Assembly (NCBI RefSeq): GCF_014634805.1 | Contig: NZ_BMBS01000016.1 | Location: 1 to 40,252 of the forward strand | Reading direction: 5' to 3' | DNA from: Leuconostoc falkenbergense | GTDB taxonomy: Bacteria > Bacillota > Bacilli > Lactobacillales > Lactobacillaceae | Length of the DNA stretch: 40,252 nucleotides | Shown: one piece after another, positions 1 to 8,569 of the stretch | How the letters are laid out: each line of letters opens with the position of its first letter | Position numbering within the stretch: position 1 is the first letter of the stretch | Made by a program: the position numbers and the translations under genes | Notes under the pieces: model-generated | Seen by the model: only the letters and a program-made list of their open reading frames with translations | What the model was told of the DNA's origin: nothing | Databases searched by the model: none

Positions 1-41
1 GTTTTAGACAATTACCATTAAAGGCGCTGCGGCTTTTTTAT

Positions 42-2285
42 TCAAGTGTTCGGTTTAATTTTACAATCTACCATATACTTAATCATACCATGTATTTGGG
101 TATTAAAAACTGACATTTGGTTTTTTTGCAATGTATCTAACGTTTCCTGATGTGGGTGATGATAACGATTATTTCTACCAGCAGAAATAATGCCAATGCT
201 TGGTTGCCATTTGGAAAGTGTTATTGGATCGGTCGCTGTTTTGGAACCATGATGTCCTAGTTTTATCAAATCAACCTTCATTTCAGGATGTCTTTCTGCA
301 AGTAATCGCTCACCTGCCCTGTCCAAATCCCCCGCAGTTAGAACGCTCATACCACCTAAAACGCCGTATAGTGCAACTGAATCTTCATTAGCAGCTTGTC
401 CTGCTGTTAGAGGATGATATATTTTCAACGGTAAATCATTAACTTGATTCTTTTCAGTGACCTCAATCACCTTTGCTTTTTTTAGATATGGCAAAATTTG
501 GGTTTTAAAACTTTGCTGCGATTGCATACCTGCGGGCATCAAAACTTTTTTGACATGCATGAGACGTAAAATGTCTTTAGCATCGCCAATGTGGTCTTGA
601 TCGTGATGTGTTAATACTAAATGATCAATCGTATTAATTCCTAAGCTATGCAGATAATTAACAATAACAGTTTCTCCTTTTGTTCTTTCATATTGCTTGA
701 TTTGCCAGGATTGTTTCGAACCAAATATCACCTGACCCCCAGTATCAATAATCGTCACCGTATGGTTAAATGGTGTTCGAATTAAAGCTGCGTCACCTTG
801 ACCGATATCAAACGTCGTAAATTCACCCGTGAATGGTCTCCTGATGCTAACAATCGTCAATATTAATAATAGCAGCCACAATATTCGCACATGCGAAACA
901 ATTATTTTCTCTCGACAAAACATGCAAAAGCCTAACACAACTAATAATGTTGCGATCCATTCTGGCATTTTTCCAATGACAATATTACCAGGTAAAATTG
1001 CCAGCCAATCAATCAACATTGCAAAAAAATGAATTATTGCATTGGCACTATCTACAATTATTGAGAAACTCTGTCCAAAATATCCTAACATGACTAATGG
1101 TACAATAATGGTTCCAAAAACAGGAATAGCCAAAATGTTAACAACTGTTTGCAATATATGCCAAGTAAATTGTTGCTGAATAATCAAAGGAAAACTAACG
1201 ATGCTCATCAAAAGATTAGTTTGCCAAAAAGATAATTTTTTTGCAAAAGCTAAACAAAAAGTGAGCAAAAACGAAAGTTGTCCGCCCAAAGTTAATAATA
1301 TTTGCGGTGAAAAAATCAAACTAATTAATAAACTAATCGCCCAAATATCATACGATTTAAATTTACTATAATGAATTTTTTGCCATAATATTAGTTCACC
1401 AGCAACAATGGCGCGTATCAAAACAGATGGCTCGCCAGCAAAAATAAAATAAATAATTAAAATGCCCGACAAGGAAACAATCGTAACTTCTTGTGGAATC
1501 CATAACCGCTTTGCTAAACCTATGATCATCATAATTAAAAATGATACATGAAACCCAGAAACACTAAACAGATGAATTAATCCCAATGTCTGTACACCAG
1601 GGTTATCATCATATAATGCTTGTGGAGTCACGCCTAAAATCAATGCCTGTGAATATTCACGAAGTGGCTTGGGCAACAAATCAGTGTTATGTATTGCCCG
1701 ACTGTGCCAAGAATGAAGCTGATATCGTATACAACTGAATATATCAGATGATACTATATTTTCAACCTGCCAAGACGTCACACTAAATTGGTGTGTGATG
1801 TTTTTTGTTGCATAGAATTGTTGCGAATCAAATTGATTAAAATTCGTTGCTGAGCGAATACGTGTAAGGTCACCTGTCGCGTTAAACTTAAAAACATTAA
1901 CACGCTTGAGCCACTCGCACTTGATTTGTTGAGTAGGAAGTGTCCAATACAACTTAACGATAATACCATTATCTAAAGTAGCAATCGCACTTAAGCCATC
2001 ACCGTCAATGCTAACATTATCCGGTAATATCATACCTGTTAATTGCACGTTTTTTTGGTCGACTATTGCTGCTTGCTTTTTCAAATCTGTAACATCACTG
2101 AAAAAGTAAATCATAAAAGGCAGTATCAAAATAATGCCTATCAGAAAAAAACGTACATGACGTTGCCACAATATTATAATCAAAATACCAAAAAACAATG
2201 ACCAACTTGCCAAACATGGTCGATAGATAACCCCAGATAGAGCCGCCACTATCAGCGAGAATAATAATAGCTTTGCATTTTTCAT
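42..2285 (-). CDS. comEC: DNA internalization competence protein ComEC/Rec2
   Basis: This is the inner-membrane channel that passes one DNA strand into the cytoplasm during natural transformation. The 747 aa length suits full-length ComEC. It starts with membrane segments (about residues 7-65) and a DUF4131/OB-like soluble region (about 75-175). The Competence domain follows with the signature LIHLFSVSGFHV (236-247) and many hydrophobic helices to about residue 480. A C-terminal metallo-beta-lactamase-like domain carries THHDQDHIGD (559-568) and a later LGHHGS motif; this domain is thought to act as the nuclease. The ATG overlaps the comEA stop codon, so the two genes are translationally coupled. 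No comEB lies between them. No frameshift is visible, so the uptake channel looks intact. Confidence 0.96.
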   Translation of the reverse strand: MKNAKLLLFSLIVAALSGVIYRPCLASWSLFFGILIIILWQRHVRFFLIGIILILPFMIYFFSDVTDLKKQAAIVDQKNVQLTGMILPDNVSIDGDGLSAIATLDNGIIVKLYWTLPTQQIKCEWLKRVNVFKFNATGDLTRIRSATNFNQFDSQQFYATKNITHQFSVTSWQVENIVSSDIFSCIRYQLHSWHSRAIHNTDLLPKPLREYSQALILGVTPQALYDDNPGVQTLGLIHLFSVSGFHVSFLIMMIIGLAKRLWIPQEVTIVSLSGILIIYFIFAGEPSVLIRAIVAGELILWQKIHYSKFKSYDIWAISLLISLIFSPQILLTLGGQLSFLLTFCLAFAKKLSFWQTNLLMSIVSFPLIIQQQFTWHILQTVVNILAIPVFGTIIVPLVMLGYFGQSFSIIVDSANAIIHFFAMLIDWLAILPGNIVIGKMPEWIATLLVVLGFCMFCREKIIVSHVRILWLLLLILTIVSIRRPFTGEFTTFDIGQGDAALIRTPFNHTVTIIDTGGQVIFGSKQSWQIKQYERTKGETVIVNYLHSLGINTIDHLVLTHHDQDHIGDAKDILRLMHVKKVLMPAGMQSQQSFKTQILPYLKKAKVIEVTEKNQVNDLPLKIYHPLTAGQAANEDSVALYGVLGGMSVLTAGDLDRAGERLLAERHPEMKVDLIKLGHHGSKTATDPITLSKWQPSIGIISAGRNNRYHHPHQETLDTLQKNQMSVFNTQIHGMIKYMVDCKIKPNT

Positions 2286-2929
2286 TAAATCGCCAGCTGA
2301 TCTTTAATAGCTTCAAAACGCTTTACACCAATACCAGAAATTGATTTAAGCTCTTCAATCGATTTAAACCCACCATGTTCCTGACGATAATCAAGAATCT
2401 GATCAGCCTTCTTTTCGCCAATTCCTTCTAAGTTTTGAAGTTCTTCTTTAGTTGCAGTGTTAAGATTAATAGCTATTTTAGTTTGACCTGAACTCAAAGC
2501 CTCAGTACCATAGTTTGTCGGCACTTGCTCTCCTTTAACAGGTACATACAAAACCTGCCCATCAGTCAATCTTTGTGCCAAATTAACCTGGTTCATATCT
2601 GCTTCTGCCCGCTGACCACCAGCCTTTAAAATAGCAGTTTGTACCCTTTCCGATGTGTCTACCTGATAAACACCTGGTTTATTAACCGCACCTTTGACAT
2701 CTACCATAATAACTGCTGATGTTTGTTTGCACGTCGATTTTTCTCGACTCTCAGAGTGCAGAATTGACTGAGATGTCTGAGTGCTAGGAATGCTCTGAAT
2801 TCCCTTCGCAGACTGTTCATGTCGTGGCCACAGTAAATAAACTGCTCCTATCACAATAATAAGAATGGCCGCACCTATTTGTTTAACAAGTGTGCTTTTC
2901 CCCTTAATCAAGTCGAATATATCTAACAT
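2285..2929 (-). CDS. comEA: Competence DNA receptor ComEA
   Basis: ComEA is the membrane-anchored double-stranded DNA receptor that hands DNA to ComEC. The 214 aa protein has one N-terminal transmembrane anchor (about 17-36), a Ser/Thr/Gln-rich linker, an SLBB-type domain (about 73-130, beginning IMVDVKGAVNKPGVY), and a C-terminal pair of helix-hairpin-helix motifs (about 153-213, with NLEGIGEKKADQIL and SISGIGVKRFEAI). That order is the standard ComEA layout. It is followed directly by comEC with overlapping stop and start codons. I saw no clear promoter or ComX-type box in the short gap upstream, which mainly holds the terminator of the preceding protease gene. Confidence 0.95.
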   Translation of the reverse strand: MLDIFDLIKGKSTLVKQIGAAILIIVIGAVYLLWPRHEQSAKGIQSIPSTQTSQSILHSESREKSTCKQTSAVIMVDVKGAVNKPGVYQVDTSERVQTAILKAGGQRAEADMNQVNLAQRLTDGQVLYVPVKGEQVPTNYGTEALSSGQTKIAINLNTATKEELQNLEGIGEKKADQILDYRQEHGGFKSIEELKSISGIGVKRFEAIKDQLAI

Positions 2930-2963
2930 TTTTCACCTCGTACTTTATAGTACTAAATCAAAA

Positions 2964-3011
2964 TAAAAAAGCTTAATGAACTTGGTAAACATCCAAGAAC
3001 ACTAAGCTTTT
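2964..3011 (-). terminator. Rho-independent terminator after the sepM-like gene
   Basis: Read on the minus strand, AAGCTTA pairs with TAAGCTT, and an inner CTTGG/CCAAG stem sits within the loop. A run of six T residues follows. The hairpin starts at the stop codon of the protease gene and separates it from comEA. Confidence 0.8.
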
Positions 3012-4101
3012 AATTAGTACTGTCTGTTGTTTTGATAATTGTACCTGATTTAAGATAGTTGACAGCATCATCAAATGTTTGAACCGGAATAACTTTCAAC
3101 TTTGGTGCATACTTTTTCGCTGTATCACGTGCTAACATGTAATTGGTTTTGTGCTGTTCTTCATATTTCAGCAATTCTTTAGTGGGTTTAACGTATGGTG
3201 CAAAGAAAACAGTTGATCCTGCTGCCTTAGCAGCCATAATTTTCTTATCAATACCGCCAATTTCGCCAACATAACCATTAGCGTTCATTGTACCTGTACC
3301 AGAAATATTACGACCGTTCGCCAACTTATCACCTGTCAGCTGATCATAAATTTGTAACGTGAACATAAGACCACCAGATGGTCCACCGATTTGACCAGGA
3401 TCAACACTCACTTTAGGTGTAGTTGTGACAGCTACGTTGTCAGTTAGGACAATGCCAATACCAGCTCGTCCGTTAGGATATTCTGGTGTCTTGGTACCTG
3501 GAAGCTTGATTGTGGTGCCTTTTGCCTGACCACTTTTATCATCACGCGTATATGAAACCGTGACGGTTGTGCCTTTTTTCTTATTAGCCAAATACTTAAT
3601 AAAACCATCTGAATTTTCATAATGGTGACCATCAATTGCCGTAATCGTGTCACCAACTTTGATCGTTTTTTTGAAATGTGATGTGTCTGATACACTCAAA
3701 ACATATATACCACGGTATTGCGTAGTAATTGGCTTATTTGCTTTATTGAAAGCAACTTGCTCAGCATTTGCTATCGCACTTTGCATGTAAAAATCCTGAA
3801 CTTTACTGAAAGTAGCAGAAGATTCACCGCCTGTCACATCCGCTTCACTTGCATATGACAGATGCGGATTAATTTTGGTTTGTAAAAACTTAAAACCATT
3901 AGCTTGAGTCAAGAAAACCGACGTAATTCTATATTGTCCTTTGGCTGTATCTTTCTTGCCATCAATGGTCACAAAACGAGACAAATCATCTGCTTCACCT
4001 GGTGACTCTATATAACCATTCAATGGCCACACACCGGCAACAATACCAGCTAAAACTAGAACAGAAACGACGGCAACAATTATTTTATTCTTTTTGCGCA
4101 T
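3010..4101 (-). CDS. SepM/YlbL-family PDZ-Lon membrane protease
   Basis: This 363 aa protein has one N-terminal transmembrane helix (about 6-27), an extracellular PDZ domain (about 125-200, with VLSVSDTSHFKKTIKVGDTITAIDG) and a Lon-type S16 protease domain. The catalytic serine is in GGPSGGLMF and the catalytic lysine in EIGGIDKKIMAAKAAG, so the Ser-Lys dyad is intact. The streptococcal homologue SepM trims competence-stimulating peptide; the Bacillus homologue is YlbL. Its position next to coaD, rsmD and ylbG is the conserved Firmicute order. A pheromone-processing role here is only inferred. Its start overlaps the 3' end of coaD by 17 bases, so it is probably the last gene of the long upstream operon. 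Confidence 0.9.
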   Translation of the reverse strand: MRKKNKIIVAVVSVLVLAGIVAGVWPLNGYIESPGEADDLSRFVTIDGKKDTAKGQYRITSVFLTQANGFKFLQTKINPHLSYASEADVTGGESSATFSKVQDFYMQSAIANAEQVAFNKANKPITTQYRGIYVLSVSDTSHFKKTIKVGDTITAIDGHHYENSDGFIKYLANKKKGTTVTVSYTRDDKSGQAKGTTIKLPGTKTPEYPNGRAGIGIVLTDNVAVTTTPKVSVDPGQIGGPSGGLMFTLQIYDQLTGDKLANGRNISGTGTMNANGYVGEIGGIDKKIMAAKAAGSTVFFAPYVKPTKELLKYEEQHKTNYMLARDTAKKYAPKLKVIPVQTFDDAVNYLKSGTIIKTTDSTN

Positions 4102-4573
4102 TCAGTCGCTCCTTCAAAGCTGCCACAACAACAGGTGGCACAAATTTTGCCATATTTTCGGCACCCATACTCCCAATCTCTTTGACCATTGAGCTGGATA
4201 TATTTTGGTTTTCTGGCTTAGCTAACAATAGCACTGTTTCGACATCGGCTAAAGCACTATTCACACCTGCAATGTCACGCTCATACTCAAAATCTTTACC
4301 ATTACGCAGACCACGAACAATATATTTAGCACCAATTTCAGCCATAAATTGTACCGTTAATCCAGACATAATAGCCACTTCAACATTGGGTAAATCTTTG
4401 ACCGCCTCGGTAATCAAGGCTTTTTTTTCTGCTGGTGTGAACAATGCTGACTTACTAGTATTGTTGCCAACTCCTACGACAACTTTTTCAAATAAATAAC
4501 TTGCTCTTGTAATGATGTTCAAATGTCCATTCGTTAATGGATCAAAACTACCTGGAAACAGTGCGATACTCAT
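4085..4573 (-). CDS. coaD: Phosphopantetheine adenylyltransferase
   Basis: CoaD transfers AMP from ATP to 4'-phosphopantetheine, giving dephospho-CoA, the penultimate step of coenzyme A synthesis. The 162 aa length is normal. The nucleotidyltransferase motif GSFDPLTNGHLNII is at residues 8-21, including the TxGH signature, and the conserved RGLRNGKDFEYE segment lies mid-protein, with the ISSSMVKEI motif near residue 125. It is separated from rsmD by only three bases; that pairing is conserved in many Firmicutes. Confidence 0.97.
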   Translation of the reverse strand: MSIALFPGSFDPLTNGHLNIITRASYLFEKVVVGVGNNTSKSALFTPAEKKALITEAVKDLPNVEVAIMSGLTVQFMAEIGAKYIVRGLRNGKDFEYERDIAGVNSALADVETVLLLAKPENQNISSSMVKEIGSMGAENMAKFVPPVVVAALKERLNAQKE

Positions 4574-4576
4574 ATC

Positions 4577-5131
4577 TTATCCCTCATATTGATAGATTGT
4601 CACGACGGTAATACCATAATGCTTTTGTTGAATAATTCTAAACTTTTTATCTGCTTCTGGCAAGTTGGCCGCATCATTGCTTTCAGCTAAAATAACAGCA
4701 CCCGTATTAAGTAATCCCATCTCAACCATTTTTGCCATATCAGACGCAATCGTTTCTTTGGCATAAGGTGGATCCAAAAAAACTAAATCAAATTGTTTAT
4801 TTTCAGTATCAAATTTTGACAGCGCTTGTTGAGCTGGCAATTTTAAGATTGTGAATTGATTTTCATGGTGTGTTTTTTTGACATTGTCAGTCATAATCTT
4901 GATAGCCTGATACTGACGGTCAACTAATGTGGCATGTGTCATCCCACGTGATACTGCTTCAATACTTAATCCACCAGTACCAGCATACAGATCTAAAACT
5001 TCCCCTTCATCTAGGTAAGGCATCAACATGCTAAACATCGCCTCTTTGACTTTATCTGTTGTGGGTCTTGTTTTATCACCACTAACCGCATCTAGTCGTG
5101 TGCCACGAAAATTACCTGAAATTACTCGCAT
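4577..5131 (-). CDS. rsmD: 16S rRNA (guanine-N2)-methyltransferase RsmD
   Basis: RsmD methylates N2 of G966 (E. coli numbering) of 16S rRNA. The 184 aa protein has the family N-terminus MRVISGNFRGTRL with the following TRPTTDKVKEAMF segment, the SAM-binding motif VLDLYAGTGGLSIEAVSRG at about 40-58, and the amino-methyltransferase motif LVFLDPPYAK at about 115-124. The DPPY tetrapeptide is the catalytic signature for N-methylation. It lies between ylbG and coaD with gaps of only a few bases, consistent with one transcript. Confidence 0.95.
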   Translation of the reverse strand: MRVISGNFRGTRLDAVSGDKTRPTTDKVKEAMFSMLMPYLDEGEVLDLYAGTGGLSIEAVSRGMTHATLVDRQYQAIKIMTDNVKKTHHENQFTILKLPAQQALSKFDTENKQFDLVFLDPPYAKETIASDMAKMVEMGLLNTGAVILAESNDAANLPEADKKFRIIQQKHYGITVVTIYQYEG

Positions 5132-5137
5132 AATTTA

Positions 5138-5449
5138 TCAGTCACGGACTGGTTGTGCGTCATCCGTGATTCCTCCCTCATCATAATTTTCAAAGAAAAT
5201 ATCATCATGCATATCACCTAGTTCAGGATCAATATCTGGCCGTGGTGACGTAACAACATGCTTCACAAATTGGTATTGTTGTAACTTACTGACAACTTCA
5301 GTAACATTTTCTTCATTCAAATATAGTCCGACAAAAGACATCTTTCTCGAAACATAGGTAATTTGGCCAAACTTTTTAAGTTGTTGTGCGTGACGTACAT
5401 GGCTTAAATAAACATAAACAGCACGTCGAGCTTGTATTTGAAATGTCAT
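5138..5449 (-). CDS. YlbG-family protein (DUF2129)
   Basis: This small cytoplasmic protein of 103 aa begins MTFQIQARRAVYVYLSHVRHAQQLKKFGQITYVSRKM, the typical start of the YlbG/DUF2129 family, whose function is not established. The C-terminal 20 residues are acidic and probably disordered. The ATG overlaps the ftsW stop by four bases. Bacillus and lactobacilli keep a ylbG-like gene in the same position before rsmD, so the identification rests on both sequence and context. Confidence 0.88.
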   Translation of the reverse strand: MTFQIQARRAVYVYLSHVRHAQQLKKFGQITYVSRKMSFVGLYLNEENVTEVVSKLQQYQFVKHVVTSPRPDIDPELGDMHDDIFFENYDEGGITDDAQPVRD

Positions 5450-6621
5450 TGATAATCCTTTCTAGCAACCATATCATTTGGATGAATGTCGATTGCCTTT
5501 TTCTGATGGGCAGCAATATTAAGTGTGAGCCCGATAGCTGCACTAAAGGCAATATAAGACGATCCACCACCAGAAATGAAAGGAAAAACCACTCCGGTAA
5601 TTGGCAAAACACCAATCACACCACCTAAATTAACGAATGCTTGTACAAATAACAGCATTGCCACACCGTAAAGAATCAAACGTTGATACTGATTTTTTTG
5701 GCGAATACCCAAGAGAATCAGTCGCGTTACCAATATCAGAATTAACATCAATACAATAACGGTAACAACAGCCCCTAATTCTTCTGTCATCACAGCCATA
5801 ATAAAGTCGGTGTTTGACTCAGGTAAGTAAGGTTTAATGAGTGAATTACCCAATCCTACGCCAAATAGTCCCCCATGAGCAATAGCATAATAACCATACA
5901 AAAGTTGTCGACTTTGATCTGGGTCTGCCCAAGGATTTACGAAATTAATTAGACGCAAAATACTGTAATGCGTGCTACCAGTAAGATGAAATACTTTATT
6001 AACAAGATTAATAATTGGTTGCAACAGCGCAAATAGCGCGCTGATAGCAATGAACCAGACAACCATTATTTTCCGAGAAACACCGGACGCTAAGACCATC
6101 ACAAAAACGATTGCAATCGCAATGAGCATATTACCATTATCCGGCATAAAAAATAACAAAATCAAAGATAGCACAGGTGGCCCCCATATTTTCAGCTGAG
6201 CTAACGGCTGACGTGAAATTTTCACCCCTGCTTGCCAAGCCACTCGTGTCAGAATATGGGCACAATATAAAATTAAAATCAGTTTCAGAAATTCAGCCGG
6301 TTGTAATGTCATAAAACCTAAAGGAATCCAACCGTGCGCACCATTGACTGCTGGCATGATACGAGCTACGACAAGTAACGCAATAATGCCATACATCAGT
6401 ATTTTAAGCCACTGTGGTCTACGCCAATTATTAAGATTAAGATGAAATAATGTAAACGCACCAATCCAGCCAATAATAACAAAAACTAATTGCTTATAAA
6501 AATTAAGCATTGCTGAATTAGTTAAGCTCGCTGAAAAAACCATCACGACACCTAACGCACTTAAAATACCAAATGGGACAGCAATCCAATAATCTAATTG
6601 TCTTAATTTTTTAAACATCAA
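5446..6621 (-). CDS. ftsW: FtsW/RodA/SpoVE-family peptidoglycan polymerase, probably FtsW
   Basis: This is a SEDS-family glycosyltransferase that polymerises lipid II at the division septum together with a class B PBP. The 391 aa protein has about ten membrane helices and the SEDS landmarks: FMTLQPAEFLKLILILY (about 122-138), the MTEELGAVV segment in the large outer loop, and PFISGGGSSYIAFSAAIGL near the C-terminus. I chose FtsW over RodA because of its neighbours (ylbG, rsmD, coaD), which accompany ftsW in Bacillus and lactobacilli. A pyruvate carboxylase gene often lies next to it in those species and is absent here. It overlaps both neighbouring genes by four bases. Confidence 0.88.
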   Translation of the reverse strand: MMFKKLRQLDYWIAVPFGILSALGVVMVFSASLTNSAMLNFYKQLVFVIIGWIGAFTLFHLNLNNWRRPQWLKILMYGIIALLVVARIMPAVNGAHGWIPLGFMTLQPAEFLKLILILYCAHILTRVAWQAGVKISRQPLAQLKIWGPPVLSLILLFFMPDNGNMLIAIAIVFVMVLASGVSRKIMVVWFIAISALFALLQPIINLVNKVFHLTGSTHYSILRLINFVNPWADPDQSRQLLYGYYAIAHGGLFGVGLGNSLIKPYLPESNTDFIMAVMTEELGAVVTVIVLMLILILVTRLILLGIRQKNQYQRLILYGVAMLLFVQAFVNLGGVIGVLPITGVVFPFISGGGSSYIAFSAAIGLTLNIAAHQKKAIDIHPNDMVARKDYQ

Positions 6622-7685
6622 TCGCCCATAATTGTCTTCATGTTAGTTGCATCTAGATTTTGAGCTATTGCAACAACAAACGCTTTAGCTGCTTCAAAAT
6701 CTTTAATTGACCATACTGTTTGATGTGTGTGAATATATCGTGAGGCGACACCCAAGGCAACTGATGGTATACCGCTTAATTCGCTTTGTGCAGCTGCTGC
6801 ATCTGTCCCACCTTTAGAAACAAAATACTGATATGGAATGTGATTGTCTTCAGCAGTAGAGAGCAAAAACTCTTTTAACCGCAGTGGCATAACAACTGTT
6901 GGATCAAACACCCGTAACAAAGTCCCTTGATCCAATACACCCTGATGTCCCAATGAACCTGCTACATCGTCAGCAGCACTAGAATCAACTGCAAAGAAAA
7001 TGTCTGGCTTCATCAAATTAACGGCACCGTGGGCGCCTCGCAGGCCAACTTCTTCTTGTACATCTGCGCCCATAATTAATGTGTTTGGTGTCTGAACACT
7101 TCTTAAGTCTTCCAAGGCCTCCAAAACTGTTACCACACCAAACCGATTATCCCATGACTTTGACATCACTCGTTTATGATTCGCAGCCATAACTGTCTCA
7201 ACACGTGGTACGATAAAATCACCTGGGCGGACACCAAACGCTAATGCTTCATTGTCGTCAACAAACCCAGCATCGAATAAAATATCATCAACCGTTGGTA
7301 ATTGTGGACCATTGGCACTGCCACGCAATAAATGTGGCGATACTGAACTAGAAACAACCGGATATTGTCCCTTGACAGTAAACAGCGTAAAACGTTGAGA
7401 ACTAATCACTGCTGGATTCCAGCCACCAACTGCAGCAACTTTTAGAGCACCAGATGGCAGGATTTCAGTTACAATGAATCCGACTTCATCTAAATGAGCC
7501 GCAAACATAACTCGTGGTCCTTCACCTTTTTTAACACCGTATATGCCGCCCAATCCTTCTTGCGCTATTTCGTCAACCAATGTTGCCAATTCTGCTCGAA
7601 ACGCTTTTCTAATTGCGTGTTCTTGCCCAGACGTGCCTTGTAATTCTGTATACTTTTTAATTCGTTCCCATGTTGCTGTTTTCAT
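6618..7685 (-). CDS. M42-family metallo-aminopeptidase
   Basis: This is a cytosolic di-metal aminopeptidase of the M42 family (glutamyl aminopeptidase PepA/FrvX/YsdC type), probably trimming peptides taken up by this proteolytic, auxotrophic kind of bacterium. All expected metal and catalytic residues are visible in 355 aa: H64 and D66 in [10 protein letters not shown]179 in KSWDNRFG, the E211-E212 pair in [11 protein letters not shown]234 in FAVDSS, and H319 in RYIHTH. Substrate preference cannot be told from sequence. It is sandwiched with four-base overlaps between ftsW and the phosphoglycerate mutase gene, so the three are translationally coupled. Confidence 0.92.
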   Translation of the reverse strand: MKTATWERIKKYTELQGTSGQEHAIRKAFRAELATLVDEIAQEGLGGIYGVKKGEGPRVMFAAHLDEVGFIVTEILPSGALKVAAVGGWNPAVISSQRFTLFTVKGQYPVVSSSVSPHLLRGSANGPQLPTVDDILFDAGFVDDNEALAFGVRPGDFIVPRVETVMAANHKRVMSKSWDNRFGVVTVLEALEDLRSVQTPNTLIMGADVQEEVGLRGAHGAVNLMKPDIFFAVDSSAADDVAGSLGHQGVLDQGTLLRVFDPTVVMPLRLKEFLLSTAEDNHIPYQYFVSKGGTDAAAAQSELSGIPSVALGVASRYIHTHQTVWSIKDFEAAKAFVVAIAQNLDATNMKTIMGD

Positions 7686-8344
7686 TTGAGATAATGCCTT
7701 TCACTAAAATTCGTTTCATATTCATATAATATTGGCTCACCATTACCAATTTCTAAGCCATCAATATCGTCGTCACTAATGTGCTCAATATATTTAATCA
7801 GCGCTCGTAAAGTACTACCATGCGCTACCATCAAAACATTTTCACCATTTTTAAGTTGTGGCAATATTTCGGAAGTCCAGTAAGGAATTAAGCGGTCACT
7901 AGCCATTTTCAAACTTTCACCGCGAGGTTCGATATTTATTGGATAACGGCGATTCGGACTAACTTTTTCTAATAGTGGCGGAACAGCCGTATAGCTTCGC
8001 CGCCATAGAGCAACCTGATTAACACCGTACTTTTCACGCGCAGCGTCTTTGTTAAGTCCACGTAAGGCACCATAATGGCGTTCATTCAAACGCCAAGTTT
8101 TGTTAATCGGTACCCACGCCTGCTGCATTTCATCCATGATGATATAAGCTGTAATAATTGCTCGCTGTAAATAAGAAGTATAGACACTATCAAATGTCAA
8201 ATCATAACGAGACAGAACATGCCCCACTTGATGTGCCTGACGTTTTCCTTTTTCAGTTAGTGGTACATCCGTCCAACCGGTAAATTCATTATCACGATTA
8301 GCCGTTGATTCTCCGTGGCGTACCAGCACTAATTTAGCTACCAT
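7682..8344 (-). CDS. gpmA: 2,3-bisphosphoglycerate-dependent phosphoglycerate mutase
   Basis: The enzyme interconverts 3- and 2-phosphoglycerate in lower glycolysis. The 220 aa sequence has the phosphohistidine motif LVRHGES with catalytic H10, the [13 protein letters not shown] segment, [13 protein letters not shown] (85-98, including the acid/base glutamate E88), and the second histidine in [12 protein letters not shown]. The length is slightly shorter than E. coli GpmA, as in many LAB. It is the first gene of the long minus-strand run to coaD and sepM. A TATAAT sequence lies 29 bases upstream and a GGAG Shine-Dalgarno sequence precedes the ATG. Confidence 0.93.
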   Translation of the reverse strand: MVAKLVLVRHGESTANRDNEFTGWTDVPLTEKGKRQAHQVGHVLSRYDLTFDSVYTSYLQRAIITAYIIMDEMQQAWVPINKTWRLNERHYGALRGLNKDAAREKYGVNQVALWRRSYTAVPPLLEKVSPNRRYPINIEPRGESLKMASDRLIPYWTSEILPQLKNGENVLMVAHGSTLRALIKYIEHISDDDIDGLEIGNGEPILYEYETNFSERHYLK

Positions 8345-8372
8345 CCTGAACTCCTTTTTATGCGCTTTCTAT

Positions 8373-8378
8373 ATTATA
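8373..8378 (-). promoter_or_regulatory. Likely -10 element of the gpmA-ftsW-coaD operon
   Basis: A perfect TATAAT on the minus strand lies about 29 bases before the gpmA ATG. I did not find a convincing -35 hexamer at 17 bases, so the promoter assignment rests on the -10 alone. Confidence 0.5.
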
Positions 8379-8569
8379 ACGTTTTTAAGTTGACGTCGCT
8401 ACACAGCTATCCATATTACCAAGCTCAACCTTTGATATTATATCTATTTTTAATGTAAAATAAACACTGTTAAAAATTAAAAAACAACGTGCAAAATGCT
8501 AGCTAATAAACAATGATTCCGTTAGAATAGATATTCAGAACATATATCAATTTTTTGGAGTGATTTAGA

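Noticed and set aside
14-41. GC-rich stretch with T6 at the left edge as a terminator
   Set aside because: The possible stem is short and needs bulges; no plus-strand gene is visible to its left inside the window. The first 41 bases hold nothing I can support.
46-60. PurBox-like CCGAAC at the comEC 3' end
   Set aside because: The flanks break the consensus at two positions, and it codes for the comEC C-terminus with no purine gene near.
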